Below, piece by piece: positions 1 through 11,114 of a stretch of 64,000 bases of DNA. This DNA is from Hygrocybe punicea (Eukaryota > Basidiomycota > Agaricomycetes > Agaricales > Hygrophoraceae): contig OY744462.1 in assembly GCA_963556145.1 (NCBI GenBank), forward strand, positions 1,922,001 to 1,986,000. The letters run 5' to 3'. The notes under the pieces are model-generated. The model saw only the letters and a program-made list of their open reading frames with translations, searched no databases and was not told the origin of the DNA. Within the stretch, counting starts at the first letter, position 1; each line of letters begins with the position of its first letter. Both the position numbers and the translations under genes were made by a program.

Positions 1-915
1 CCCTCGAAACCCTCCAGCAACAGATCTTCAATCAACTCGGCAATCGACTCCGACCTATACCCATGCACCTGGGGCACATTCTCAACAATCTGCCTCCTCA
101 TCAGCCGCCTCCCTCCTGGCTCACAGGGGGCAGTCCGGGATGTTGTGGAAGCACACCAGACCATCCCAATCTTGCCCACCCAATGGCCCGGCCTCATTCT
201 CCGCCTTCCTGGCCCAGACGCCTTCAACATCGACACCTGCAGCTGCTTTGGTCTCTCCTCCTCCTCAGGAAACCACGGCAAACTGGGTGATGCAGGCGCC
301 GACCTCATGCGGGCATGTGGGATCGGGCCCCTCTCAAAATGGAGTGATGACCACATATTCTTTCGCATCTGCCTCGAACACATTGCCCAATACAATGCCC
401 GCCACTTGGGCTGGAATGCAGCTATCATGCAAAATGGGGGCCGAATACACTCCAGTGGCCGTTACAGGTACCACGGTGACACAATGCCCGATGACTCCCC
501 CGAAGAGTTTGACGAGGATGCCTCTCTCCCCATCCAAGACCTCTCAGGTTTCTCCCCTCGTCCTACCTCCGACGCGGCCTTCTCATATTGCATGGTGGAC
601 ATCGATGCCCTCTCGTGGGAGCTGGGCATCCCTTGGGAGACATCCAAGGATATCCCCTTTTGCTCGCAGGTCCCTTTCATCAGCTTCACCTGGGACCTGG
701 AGCTTCGGACGGTTGCCATTCCTCCCAAAAAGAAAGAGAAGTACCTGGCCGCAATCGCTCAGTGGGAGACGGCACCCACCCATGTCCTCAATGACGTTCA
801 AAAACTCTTTGGCAAGCTTCTCCATGCCAGCCTTGTCATTCCAGCGGGACACACTTACCTCTCCAGACTGGAGGCTATGCTGGGGATCTTCCATGATAGT
901 GAAACCGGAGGAAAG
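1..915 (+). pseudogene. reverse transcriptase fragment (retroelement remnant), open at the window edge
   Basis: The frame is open from the first base. It reads as the fingers, palm and thumb of an agaricomycete retroelement reverse transcriptase. Near 100-190 it has the finger pattern LPPGSQGAVRDV followed by IPILPTQWPG. At about 340-355 it has KWSDDHIFF, where the SDD is the likely catalytic acidic pair (YxDD-type motif). At 665-710 the thumb/connection stretch PFISFTWDLELRTVAIP is followed by a helix ending in SLVIPAGHTYLSRLE. I assign the reverse transcriptase fold from this motif order; the superfamily (DIRS-like or LTR) is uncertain because the 5' part lies outside the window. No RNase H or integrase follows. 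The same frame runs without a stop into an unrelated gene family, so the element is truncated and fused at its 3' side. Confidence 0.75.
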
Positions 916-2800
916 CCAGGCTACATCAAGTACTATGGCAAAGCCTGGAGTGATATTTACCATTCCTTGACAGAAGCGAAAAAACAAGAATTTGAAGCTC
1001 TTGCAGAGGCCTGGAACCAGCAAGGTCCACCCCTGGAAGTCAAAAGACGGTACTAATCATCTTCTTTAGCCTGCATGATGCTAATCTTGTACCTTATCCA
1101 GCTGAGCAGCAAAAGATTTTGGTAAGACAGCGATGAAGTTTATGAAGGACATAGATGAGCAGATGGGAGTGAAAATATTTATGTTGGTGGGATATGAGGA
1201 CGAAGATGGGACTGTGACCAAAGGAAAGTGTGTTGATTCCTACTTGGTGTCAATCAAGTACTTATCTTTACTTCCTGTGAGGTTTGAGACACTGGCCCCA
1301 GTACACAAGAAGTTCATCGGCGTCTTCAAAAATAACGGGGATGACATTTGGACCAAATGGGATGAACATTTGGGTTCCCATTTTAATCATGACAGTACGA
1401 TCAGCCATTGTTCCATATGTCCTATGTAATGTGTTCCAGAGGAATCCAATGGAGTGGAGACTGACAGTGAAGACAACGATGGTGGTCCAATGACCAGATA
1501 CTACAAAAGCCTGCCATTCAAGCTTGAGATCGATGAGGATGGTTTTCCTATGGTACCGAATGTTACAAATATGTCATTGGTCAACATAAGAAACATGTTT
1601 AGATCACTGGTGACCATGTCCTATTGTACATACTTCGGCGTTGGCCAAGCTTACTGTACTCATAATCATATGCAGGTTGGATGTGCAACAACAGCATCGT
1701 CGCTGTTCCATGGGGCAAAATTGGACAAAATCGAAACCAATACATGGAGGACATCTACTTTCCCCCTCACGTAGAACTAAAGGAACCGTGGAAAATGAAA
1801 CTCGATGAACTTCGGACAGTCCACCAATTTTGGTTGCAACGGCAGAAACTCGGTGAAAAACCCTTCCGATTTAAAACCATCCTGAAGACCGACCAGAGAG
1901 CACCAAATGCATTCATGCAAAAAAAGAAGAAGTTCCATGCTGCTGCCGCCTTGGCCAGGACCAATTGTTTGGCGCCATCAAACTCCAGTAGGGAAACCAC
2001 ATCTATCCCAGCAGAATCGAGCGCTATGGGAGCCTGTAGATCCAAATCGAATGTTCCACCATTAAAGAAAGTCCACCCCAAGAAGAAAATGCAAAATGCT
2101 GCCAATTCCAGCAAGGGCAAGCAAAAAGCAGTCAGTAGCGAAGAGGGCGACGATAGTTGGAGTGACGAGAATGCAAGTAGTGGTAGCCTTGATGGGCGTG
2201 GTGGTGACAGTGAGATGGATGACAATACATCAACGTTAACATTAAAGCTTCTGTGGATGAAAAAGAAAACGGAGAGACAAGTGAAGCAAAAGGAGCAAGC
2301 AGAATGGTTACTGGCACAGGAATGAGAGGTGACAACAGAGTTACAAGAAGTACAAGAGCGGGAGAGGCGAGAGGCCCAGAAGAGGGTGGCATGAAAGGCC
2401 CAGGAGGAGGCCAGGAAGAAACAGGTACGAGAAGCCCAGGAGAGGGAGGCAAGACAGGCACAGGAGAGGGAGGAAAGGGAGGCACGAGAGGCTCAGGGGA
2501 GGGAGGCACTAGAGGCGTGGGAGAGGGAGGAGAGGGAGGCATGAGAGGCCCAGGAGAGGGAGGCACGAAAGGCCTGGGAAGAGGCCAGGAAGAAACAGGT
2601 ACGAGAAGCCCAGGAGAGGGAGGCACGAGAGGTGCGGGAGAGGGAGGAAAGGGAGGCATGAGAGGCCCAGGAGAGGGAGGCATGAGAGCCCAGGAGAGGG
2701 AGGCATGAGAGGCATGGGAGAGGGAGGCACAAGAGGCATGGGAGAGGGAGGAAAGGGAGGCACGAGAAGCGTGGGACAGGGAGGAAAAAGAAACACGGGA
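916..2800 (+). pseudogene. decayed multicopy agaricomycete gene (HMG-like start, charged coiled tail)
   Basis: After the reverse transcriptase piece the frame reads YIKYYGKAWSDIYHSL then EALAEAWNQQGPP, a pattern I associate with a repeated, uncharacterised agaricomycete family. More pieces follow in shifted frames: 1118-1429 (FMLVGYEDEDG), 1454-1680 (PFKLEIDEDGFPMVP) and 1695-2325 (VPWGKIGQNRNQYM, then a lysine/serine-rich region). Shifts near 1050, 1430 and 1690 could be short introns or lesions; I could not find a clean splice solution for the first. The frame ending at TGA 2323-2325 continues for roughly another 470 nt as REAQERE-type charged repeats broken by further TGA codons. No function is known to me. 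Most likely a dead copy of a transposon-associated gene. Confidence 0.5.
2336..2800 (+). repeat. degenerate tandem repeat, purine-rich GGAGAGGGAGGCAYGA units
   Basis: A run of imperfect purine-rich units of about 18-30 bp. In the frame continuing the upstream gene it encodes alternating R/E/A/Q, a likely charged coiled coil. Units differ mainly at one position: CGA in some (near 2481, 2562, 2622, 2761) and TGA in others (near 2394, 2540, 2658, 2682). The repeats therefore show conversion of Arg codons to stops. Confidence 0.8.
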
Positions 2801-3023
2801 CAGGGATGTTCAACAACAACAACGCCCAGGGAAGTTGGACAGCTCAAGAAATGCCGGTAAAAATGCCAGGTAAAGCTGTCCTGTTTCGAAGGTGGGGATG
2901 CTGCTCACAATTTACATTACCAACAGCGGTCAACCTTTGCGACAATCTACACGTCGCAAATAAGCTTCATGTATTGAACAAATAACAAATATATATATAG
3001 TATTATGTGTCAAAACATCCCAA

Positions 3024-3092
3024 AGTGACATGTCACAAGTGTTATGTCACATTGGGCCATCCAAATGTGACATAACACTTATGACATGTCAC
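3024..3092. repeat. short inverted repeat (hairpin), about 31-bp arms
   Basis: Left arm 3025-3055 and right arm 3061-3092 are reverse complements apart from one mismatch and one single-base indel, with a loop of about 5 nt. The arms contain GTGACATGTCAC, itself a near palindrome. No target duplication was evident. It lies between the decayed gene and the 3' end of the JmjC-like gene on the other strand, so it could be a tiny MITE or a convergent transcription terminator-like hairpin. Confidence 0.7.
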
Positions 3093-3319
3093 GTATGCCA
3101 CGGCCCCCAACATGACATAACAACTTGAGACTCTACCCATACCTATTAATAGTTTGGTGCTTACAAAGAATACATTCAACATTTGGCAGAGAAGGCAGAT
3201 GAGGCATTGCGATGTCAGGAATATACATGAGTAGGAAGCAGTAGGAAGATCCTCCCGGCTATTTACGATGGCGTTTCAGGTCTGTGGAAGGTATTAGTAA
3301 ATCTGTGTGAATGATGATA

Positions 3320-6300
3320 TCAGTGTATATACATGCTGATGAGACAATTTATCGTACCTGAGTCTTCCCTCCAATGACGTTTCACAGGGGGTGTGGGGGG
3401 ATGGGGTGATCCAGTGAAATCACTATACACTGCTTCACTGCCAGATGAGATGTCCATTTGATTGTCATCCTCTCCCTCCTCACTGTCCACACTCTGGTCG
3501 TTTGACTTCCCCACCTTCTCAGTTGGTTCCTCCTCCTCTTTGTCCTCCTCCTGCGCCCCATCCCCGTCCACCTCCTCCTCCTCCTCCTGCACCTCCCCCT
3601 CCTCCTCCTCCTGCACCTCCCCCTCCTCCTCCTCCTGCACCTCCCCCTCCTCCTCCTCCTGCACCTCCCCCTCCTCCTCCCACTCGCCCTGCTCCTGCAC
3701 CTCCCCCTCCTCCTCCTCCTGCACCTCCCCCTCCTCCTCCTCCTGCACCTCCCCCTCCTCCTCCCACTCGCCCTGCTCCTCCCCCTCCTCCTCCCACTCG
3801 CCCTGCTCCTCCCCCTCCTCCTCCCACTCGCCCTGCTCCTCCCCCTCCTCCTCCCACTCGCCCTGCTCCTCCCCCTCCTCCTCCCACTCGCCCTGCTCCT
3901 CCCCCTCCTCCTCCCACTCGCCCTGCTCCTCCCCCTCCTCCTCCCACTCGCCCTGCTCCTCCCCCTCCTCCTCCCACTCGCCCTGCTCCTCCCCCTCCTC
4001 CTCCCACTCGCCCTGCTCCTCCCCCTCCTCCTCCCACTCGCCCTGCTCCTCCCCCTCCTCCTCCCACTCGCCCTGCTCCTCCCCCTCCTCCTCCCACTCG
4101 CCCTGCTCCTCCCCCTCCTCCTCCCACTCGCCCTGCTCCTCCCCCTCCTCCTCCCACTCGCCCTGCTCCTCCCCCTCCTCCTCCCACTCGCCCTGCTCCT
4201 CCCCCTCCTCCTCCCACTCGCCCTGCTCCTCCCCCTCCTCCTCCCACTCGCCCTGCTCCTCCCCCTCCTCCTCCCACTCGCCCTGCTCCTCCCCCTCCTC
4301 CTCCCACTCGCCCTGCTCCTCCCCCTCCTCCTCCCACTCGCCCTGCTCCTCCCCCTCCTCCTCCCACTCGCCCTGCTCCTCCCCCTCCTCCCCCTGCTCC
4401 CCCCCCTTCTTCTCCTGCTGCTTCCCCTCGTCACTGTTCACATCTTCCTCATTTGACATATCCAGCGGCCCGATCAGACTGTCCTCATACCACCAAGCTC
4501 CATCATTTGAATTTCCTACCTGCTCAAGTGGATCCTCCTCATCCTCCTCATCCTCCTCATCCAGGCCAGCCATGTCCATTTCTTCTCCCGCATCTTCCCC
4601 AGCCATGTCGGCTGAATTTCCCACCATTACAGGTGGATCCTCTTCCCTCTCAGCATCGACAGTCATGTTGTTTGAACATCCAACCGTTGGAGGTGGATCC
4701 TGGTTCTCCTCAATCGCCACGTCCTCCACACCTGCATCCACTGAATTTCCCACCCTCCTAAATGGATCATCTGCCTCTTCCTCACCATCGGTCCCCTTCC
4801 CTTTGTCGTGCTCATTGTCTTTCCCCTTGTCCCATGTATCCGTGTTATCCTGTACCTCACCTTCACCAGTAGTTGCATTGACTAGCAGAATTGGATGAGG
4901 TGGAAAATCTAAGCATTCAACAAGAATGGGACTGATGGGTTCTACCAGATGGGTCTGAATGTGTATTTTTGGGCCGGTCCAGAAGAATTCCGATCATGGG
5001 GTCTGAAGAAGCTCATTCAGCTTTGGCACCAAATCTGGCCAATCATTTTGAAAATGTCGGCAGACCACTGACTCAACAGCTTTTGCTGTGCAATGTGCTG
5101 GTGCCATCACAACCCCATCCTTGTCCCATTTATACCCAACAATCGCAGCAGATAGTTCCAAAAGACTTCGTTGGAAAATGTAAGAGGGGCTGATCCAGTG
5201 GTCTTCCATGAAGACAACAAAATGTTCCGCAAACCAGATTTGGAAACATCTATATCTGCATCGTGTGATATTCTGTTCCTCACGAATTTCAGCCAATATG
5301 GTATGGTTGTAGGACGTCCTGTTGATGATATCAGCAAGCTCGATCAGGTTTCCCACAATCACAAGGTCGAGGAAGCCGTCTTCGGTTTCGATCTTGGGCA
5401 TATGAGACTTGGTGAAGATAGTAGCTGTGCAGTGAGCATTTTAATCTTCCGGAGTTTGTAAACATCGCCCAAAGTAGCTCACATGATGATTCGTGGTTGC
5501 CCGTGAAGTACTTAATCCACATGGTGAGAAGTCGGCGGAGAAATGTACGTGTCACATTATACTCTGCGTTTGTGATGGTATGACTCATCATGAAAGTATG
5601 GATAATCCCATAACAGGTATCCCATATAGTTGACGTCGCATAGAGATGATGCCCATTGACAATGGAGTGCTCTACACCGAGGACATAATGCGGGGTGCAC
5701 GGCCTCATGTAACTGTGTGTTTCAGCACACATCTCAGTGGTCACAGATATATTCCCACTTACAGCACAGAACCCTTGGTGAGCAGTAATCCTTCTGCTTC
5801 CCACAAGCCTTTCCCACTATGTTTTCTCGGCTCCCACTCCTGAGGATAGGCCTTGTTAGTGGCAAGATTGCCAGCCTTGCGATCCCATTTGGCATCCCTT
5901 TGAGGCCTCATGAGGACCCAGTACTTTGCACCAGTCCTGACAATAACCACCGTGCCAAAGCCATCATCATCTACATGTGTCCAAGAAATGGCACGAGCTG
6001 TCACCGCCGTTCCCCAAGCCAAATCGTCGTTTAAAGGCTGCTCGTGGATAAACCCTGGTTGGCCCCGGGTTTCGTGCCAAGCAACCTCAGATGATGACAG
6101 GGACCTTTTCATGAATAGACAGGTAAATGATGTGTTCGATCTTCGAAACAAGGTTGCTCACTGAAATTTTGGAGGTGGGTCCAATGTCATATGACCCATG
6201 GGAAGGTCAAGGAAATTGAAAACCCTTTCATTGTCAGGGTCAAGCGCAACCTGATATAATATTTCCAATGTGCCAGGTTTGTTCATATTCTTGATGTTAG

Positions 6301-7480
6301 GCACCAATCACAATTCAGCAACTAACAAAGGCACTTTAGTCGCTATGCCCAGACATCACTCCAGAAACAGACCTTGCACTGAATGAATGGACGACAAAGA
6401 CCCCAATGTCTCCAAACCTTCCCTATCAAACTCCACTGTTTCTACAGGGGAATTGAGCACGAGGATGTGACGATGATGAAAGATTCCTTGAATTGTTGCA
6501 GCATCCATCGACTTGAAGATGTTCCATTCCACCACGAACACACGATGCATGAGGATCATACATTTTTTCTCTTGCACTAGGCAGCCGATGTGGAGGAACC
6601 CCATCAATGTAACTGGATCAGATCATTTCATATGTTTCCCGCAACAATGCATGTTCCACTTTTGCCTGTATCATGCTTACCAGTTAACAATCAAATGGTA
6701 CAAAATCAGACATCAACATACAACGACGGATGGTGAATGGTGCACATGCTCAACGGGTTCGTGTACAGCGTCACCATCATACATCGTGAGATGAACACCC
6801 TCTGATGCTCACTTTATGAATCATCAGTGGGGTGGCATGTCATCGAACAACAAAAGACACACAATGGGTGCTGGACAGCTGAGCAAATCAGGTTCCCCAT
6901 AATCCTATCAAAATATTCATTCATGACAAATGAGATGGTCTTGAATCACTTACATCTCCGGTAAGGTCGATGATCACGTTCACTTTCTCTGGCGCTTTCT
7001 TATAGTCGTCATCGTCATCGTCATCGTCGTCATCTTCATCCTCGGGATCATCACGTTTCTTGGACTTGGGATAACTTCTTGTCGACCAGCGAGTGGATCT
7101 TTTCTTCCTCTGATATGACCTCCCCGGCACGACCATGACTTTCTCTTCCTTCTGGACTTTCTCTGCCTTCTGCTTCTCCTTGCCTTTCGAAGAGTCCCCG
7201 ACCTTCTCCAACATTTTGGCCTGGCTTTGGGTCAACATAGAGCTCTGTCCACATGAAGCAAGCTCCTTCAATGGTCCACCCTCTTCTTCTTGTTAATTTT
7301 CAATTGAAGCGGTTCATCATCACTGGAAAGAGGGTTGCCCGACGAAGGCTTGTCATTCTCGGCACTTTTTCCCTGTGGGCCTTTTTCTGCCTTAGGGTCT
7401 ACTGGAACATTTTGTTTCAGTGTGACCGTGAGCTGACTAGCAGAGTTGGTCAGGTCCTCCACTTCCTTATCTTGCAACAT
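3320..7480 (-). CDS. JmjC-like (cupin-fold) protein with acidic repeat tail, multi-exon
   Basis: Consecutive minus-strand segments fit one gene. 7480-7268 and 7254-6921: lysine-rich/acidic N-terminal part; joining them with an intron of about 35 nt keeps the frame. 6607-6356, then 6151-5759: contains THVDDDGFG with the H-x-D metal pair at about 5977-5969. 5804-5331: CTPHYVL with a candidate distal His near 5690, then YATSTIWDT. 5401-4994 and 4990-3320 follow. The H-x-D...PH pattern is that of JmjC/cupin Fe(II) oxygenase folds; agaricomycetes carry many such uncharacterised copies, so activity is inferred only. The C-terminal 480 residues are acidic, with several degenerate VGNSxD units and a long GEWEEEGEEQ array. 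Frame overlaps at 5331-5401 and 5759-5804 mark introns or lesions. An LTR begins 35 bp upstream of the first segment, so the true start may be lost. Confidence 0.65.
3566..3749 (-). repeat. 24-bp repeat coding for GEVQEEEE
   Basis: Next to the 30-bp array, a second array of about 24-bp units (CTCCTCCTGCACCTCC core) codes on the minus strand for EVQEEEEG. One 30-bp unit is interspersed near 3680. Both arrays share the CTCC core and probably grew from one seed. Confidence 0.85.
3750..4390 (-). repeat. 30-bp minisatellite, about 21 units, coding for GEWEEEGEEQ
   Basis: About 21 head-to-tail 30-bp units, indistinguishable to the eye, lie inside the acidic tail of the JmjC-like gene. A multiple-of-three length keeps the frame, so each unit adds ten residues. 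An isolated unit lies near 3680. The reverse strand is also open throughout (Pro/Ser-rich), a consequence of the CTCCTC composition. Unit identity points to recent expansion or homogenisation, so copy number is expected to vary between strains. Confidence 0.95.
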
Positions 7481-7514
7481 CTGTTGTCAGTCCCAGTGAT
7501 AAATGTAGAGACGG

Positions 7515-7672
7515 TGTAGTAGGGACTAGGGGTCCCTACTGGGTGCCTCAGTGGTCTCGGGTGGTGTGACAAGCTGAGATCTCATAAGCTATCTACACAC
7601 AAGGTAATCCTACGGAACGTGGGAACAGTCACATGATCTACTAGTAGTAGTGGGGCACTACCCACTACTACA
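7515..7672 (-). mobile_element. 3' LTR (158 bp) of short-LTR element C
   Basis: On the minus strand the segment starts TGTAGTAGTGGG and ends CCCTACTACA (TG...CA). The start is the same as in the LTRs at 45,650-45,796 and 46,771-46,908. Just upstream on that strand is a purine-rich tract (TCGAGGGGGG) and a hairpin at 7693-7712, the layout expected at the junction of internal region and 3' LTR. I found no matching 5' LTR to the right, so the element looks truncated. It lies 35 bp from the first recognised segment of the JmjC-like gene. Confidence 0.7.
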
Positions 7673-7715
7673 TGTACCCCCCTCGAAAAAAACAGTGGTG
7701 TCCTCGCCACTGTGA
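7673..7715 (-). promoter_or_regulatory. polypurine tract and conserved hairpin before LTR
   Basis: Hairpin 7693-7712 has the stem CAGTGG/CCACTG and, on the minus strand, loop CGAGGACA. It is followed by CGAGGGGGG and then the LTR. The other two elements of the family have a hairpin at the same place with a different stem but the same GAGGRC core in the loop. The polypurine tract would prime plus-strand DNA synthesis; a role for the hairpin is inference. Confidence 0.6.
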
Positions 7716-7846
7716 AGCCAAAAGACCAACACTCACAAAAACTCCCAAACTCCAACTCAAAACTCCAACTCCGTCGAGGACTTATGAAATGCTGCTGACA
7801 CCTAGCTGATAGAGTGTCGATTTTCTTTTTTATGTCGATTCGTTTC

Positions 7847-9415
7847 TCAGTCCGAAAAAGTGTCAATTTTTACTACACATTTATGTACAGACCGGCCGGC
7901 CTCCCGACGCTTCTCTTCCATGGAACCCATCACTTTGTTCCCCAGGTTTTGATGCCCACAATTTCGAGTTGCATAATAAGGAGTGCGTGGTTGGCACGGA
8001 TCCGGTTGAGTTGTTGGGTGATCATTGTGAGGCAAGAATTGACCACGGCCGTGTATGTGGCGAGTTGCTCTGTGGCCATCGCGATGTCGTTCTGGGACTT
8101 GTTGGCGACCTGCCACATGTAGTTGAGATTTTCCTCGAAGTCTTCGCTTATCCGGGGCCATTTCAGTACGTGCCTTGGGACCTCGAGTTCTTTCGGATCC
8201 ATTGCCTCTGGTTCCGAGTCAGGTTCCACCTCCGAGAGCGTCCGCTTACTACTTGATGGCCCCTTGACTGGGACCTTGCGCTTGACTGGGATTTCGACCA
8301 TCGGGATGATCTTACATTTCGCAGCCAGGTTATGAGCCTTCTCCTTTCCCTTTCGTGTGGTCTTTTTCACCCCTCCAATTGCGCCCCTTGCCACCAATAT
8401 GCACTTCTTTTTCAGGCGCTTGCACCGCTCGCAGGCAAAGCCCTCGACTCCTCGACAGGCTTCCTTCACGATTTCGCACCCATCGCACTGTCGGATATGG
8501 AATGGACCAGTTAGCTGGAACTTCGTCAGTTGGGCACAATGTGAAGAAGGGACAACGTATGGATGGCCCGTTATTCTGGTCCTCCCCCACTGGCCCCTCC
8601 AACTCTCCCCTCGGGACGGAGAAGTCTTCTAAACCCTCGTCTGCCAGATTCGTTTGCTTGATTTCCCTAAGTTGTGCTGCCTCCCACTCCATTTCGTGAT
8701 TCGAGGGTGAGGAAACTGCGTCGTCCTCGTCGTCGGCCACCCCACCAATCAGACCGTCCGTATGTTGCGTTTGCGAAAGCTCCCCTCCGTCCTCGAACCC
8801 GTCCGGAATCACGCGGTACTTGGCATTTCTCCTTTGCTGCTCCAGGACGAATTCGGCCGCCAGTTGTTTACGCTTGGCTTTGTAATCCCATTTAGCAGTT
8901 GCTGCCTCTTCATCTTGTTCCTTCTGGCATCGGGTCACTTCCTTTTCAGCCACCTGTTTCCTTTCCGCTGCCGCCTCAGCCTCCCTTTTATCCTCCTCCC
9001 AGTGTTGTGCCTCCTCTGCTGCCTCTCGGGTTGCCGTCTCCTGTTCCCATCATATATGTTCCCGGCGGTTCACGATCCAGCATTCGATTTCCACCATCAG
9101 CATCCCAGCACTCCTCCATCCAGCAGACTCGACAACCTCGATCCAGCTCTCCCGGATTTCGGCGGTAATACCTACATAGGCACGCTGTTGTCCACGTTGC
9201 GCTCAGTTGTGAATTGGCCTACAATGTGCTATTCGACCACATACCAGTGCCTGCTTCCGTCTGGAGACCCATTGGGACACTTCCGCCTCACGGCCCTCTT
9301 GCATGACTTCATGGGCCGTTTGGTCAACCTCCTGCACCTCTGCTATCGCATCAGCTAGGTCTTGGCACGTGTTTTCATCAAGGGCTTGGAGAAACTTGTC
9401 GTGGGAGGATTGCAT
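7847..9415 (-). pseudogene. decayed Gag-like gene with cysteine-rich zinc-finger-like region
   Basis: From ATG 9415 one frame runs to 8330, broken only by TGA codons near 9203 and 9066. It encodes an N-terminal helical part (LADAIAEVQEVDQTAHEV) and a charged EAAAERKQ-rich region. A frame change near 8490 leads to the segment ending at 7930. In that frame the cysteines CDGC, then EAC, CERCKR and KKKC form a C-x2-C type cluster, followed by a basic stretch and a long amphipathic helix. This arrangement resembles uncharacterised repetitive agaricomycete proteins; together with the adjacent LTR I infer a Gag-like role (nucleic-acid binding). Both TGA codons would be Arg if CGA. The frame change could be a lesion, an intron or programmed shifting. 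No pol was found. Confidence 0.5.
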
Positions 9416-9419
9416 CTTA

Positions 9420-11114
9420 TGATAACTGAGCGGTATTGGTGAGGTTGTTGTTGTTGATGTGTTACATTTTTCAACTCCGCAACTCCGATTCCGACTCCAC
9501 TACCCACGATGACGATTCCACTTTACCATACCTTCCTTTTTCGTTCCCCTTTACCTTTTGTCTTCTTTTGGACATTGTTGTTTATTCTTGTCCTTGTTCT
9601 CTTTTCTTCCTTTCTTCTTCTAGAACAATCCAGACCGACCATGGACACATCCCCACGTTACCTTGCTGTACCCGAATAGTCTCATTGCCGACGGACATCA
9701 TCGCTATTGTCTTTTCCCTCACCCTGACATATTGTTGACTTCATCCCACGACAAACCGATTCACAATGGCTGTACTCCCAACACAGCTCATTACCGTAAT
9801 TGTTATTGGCAGCATTGCCATCACCTTCCTGATCGGTTTCTACTTTGTTATGATCTATCTTTGGCATCAGCATCGAAACCCTTCCGCCATTGATACTTCT
9901 GACTTCCACCTCAACAATATCTCGACACGTAATTGACAATTGCCATTCCCGGATATATGGTTTCCACTTTCGTATTCTGTGCCTACCATTATCCTCCCTG
10001 ACGATCCGACGACATTCCTCACCTGCACGCATGCCCTGGACAATCCTCGATCACGGGACATTTCACTGTTCTCTCTAATCCGACCATTGCCGAAGCACAT
10101 TCTTTAGGACTTCGACCACAGACCATACGACTTCCCAAACAGTGAACCAACCCCTATCGCATATTGTTCGCACGACACCGCCTCAATGCAGTACCCGACG
10201 ACTTGTTCCCACAGCTTGTCACTCATGCCATGACTCAAAACCTGGACCCACGTTCATTTATCCTTTTCCATCCATAATCTTGATACCTCCCACACTCGTT
10301 TACAATGATACCCTTTCTTGGACAAATACCGACATCAGGTGGACCACATTGTTCCACACACAGGACAAGACACCGCCCCTCGATATGTCATTGACACAGA
10401 CATCGTCATCCGGTACAGCTTATGCTGTTCACATGTCTAACCTCGACTAGCCCACTGTCCTAGTTGGTTTTTTCCTCTATACATTCCTTCATTTTCTATC
10501 ATACCAACCTTGCCACTATATCCACGCTACCTCAAGACACTCTCATCACCAACCCCACACTGGACGATACCCATCTTCGACCCGACCGTGCAATGCACTT
10601 GCCAAACTGCACACTTGCCCATTACAGCAAGTGTAGACCCCGAATTGGCAATTCTGCATGTCACATGATCCGATGACAAATCATCCGAGTCATCCGGACC
10701 TCTTCTATCCTCAACGACACCCGGGCCTCCAGTTGGATCGCGAGAACATCGACATGAGGACGCCTCATGTACGCCTCATGGTGAACACATGGTAGAGTTG
10801 GACATGTTGTGGCTTCATGGTTGTATTCCTATTTACCTCCCCTCAAGACCAGCCACTATATGTAGTGTTCTTGTTGTTGGTTCGGACTTTTTCTTCTTTT
10901 CCTTTCCTTACGTTTAGTCTGGTTCTTGGGGCAGACTCATCTTGTTTTGGGTAACCCCCACGGCTCGCAATGACACTAGACCTTGACCCCCCCTGTTAGC
11001 AGTGTTGTCTTAGCTGTAAGCAACAATGAAAGCTGCTGTTCTCCCCTCTGGAGGCCGATCCCCTGTTAAGTTGATTGTTGCCGGAGCCCGCTGCAGAAGC
11101 GATCCGTAACATGA
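9420..11114. other. gene-poor, G-poor stretch; probable retroelement debris
   Basis: No convincing gene. From about 9,450 to 10,700 the plus strand is strikingly poor in G and rich in C, T and A, with many short frames that resemble nothing I know. A short hairpin ATGAGG-ACG-CCTCAT lies near 10,755. The strand bias fits an internal part of a decayed retroelement, but no RT, RNase H or integrase motif was seen. Confidence 0.35.

Noticed and set aside
140..970. 276-codon plus-strand frame overlapping the reverse transcriptase
   Set aside because: The other register carries the RT motifs; this one is Ser/Pro-rich with none.
3750..4390. CRISPR-like array of 30-bp repeats
   Set aside because: Units are contiguous with no spacers, and the organism is a eukaryote; it is a minisatellite.
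3445..4898. Long plus-strand frames over the minisatellite (Pro-rich and Ser-rich)
   Set aside because: The 30-bp CTCC-rich unit has no stop in several frames, so all are open by composition; only the minus-strand frame connects to a domain.
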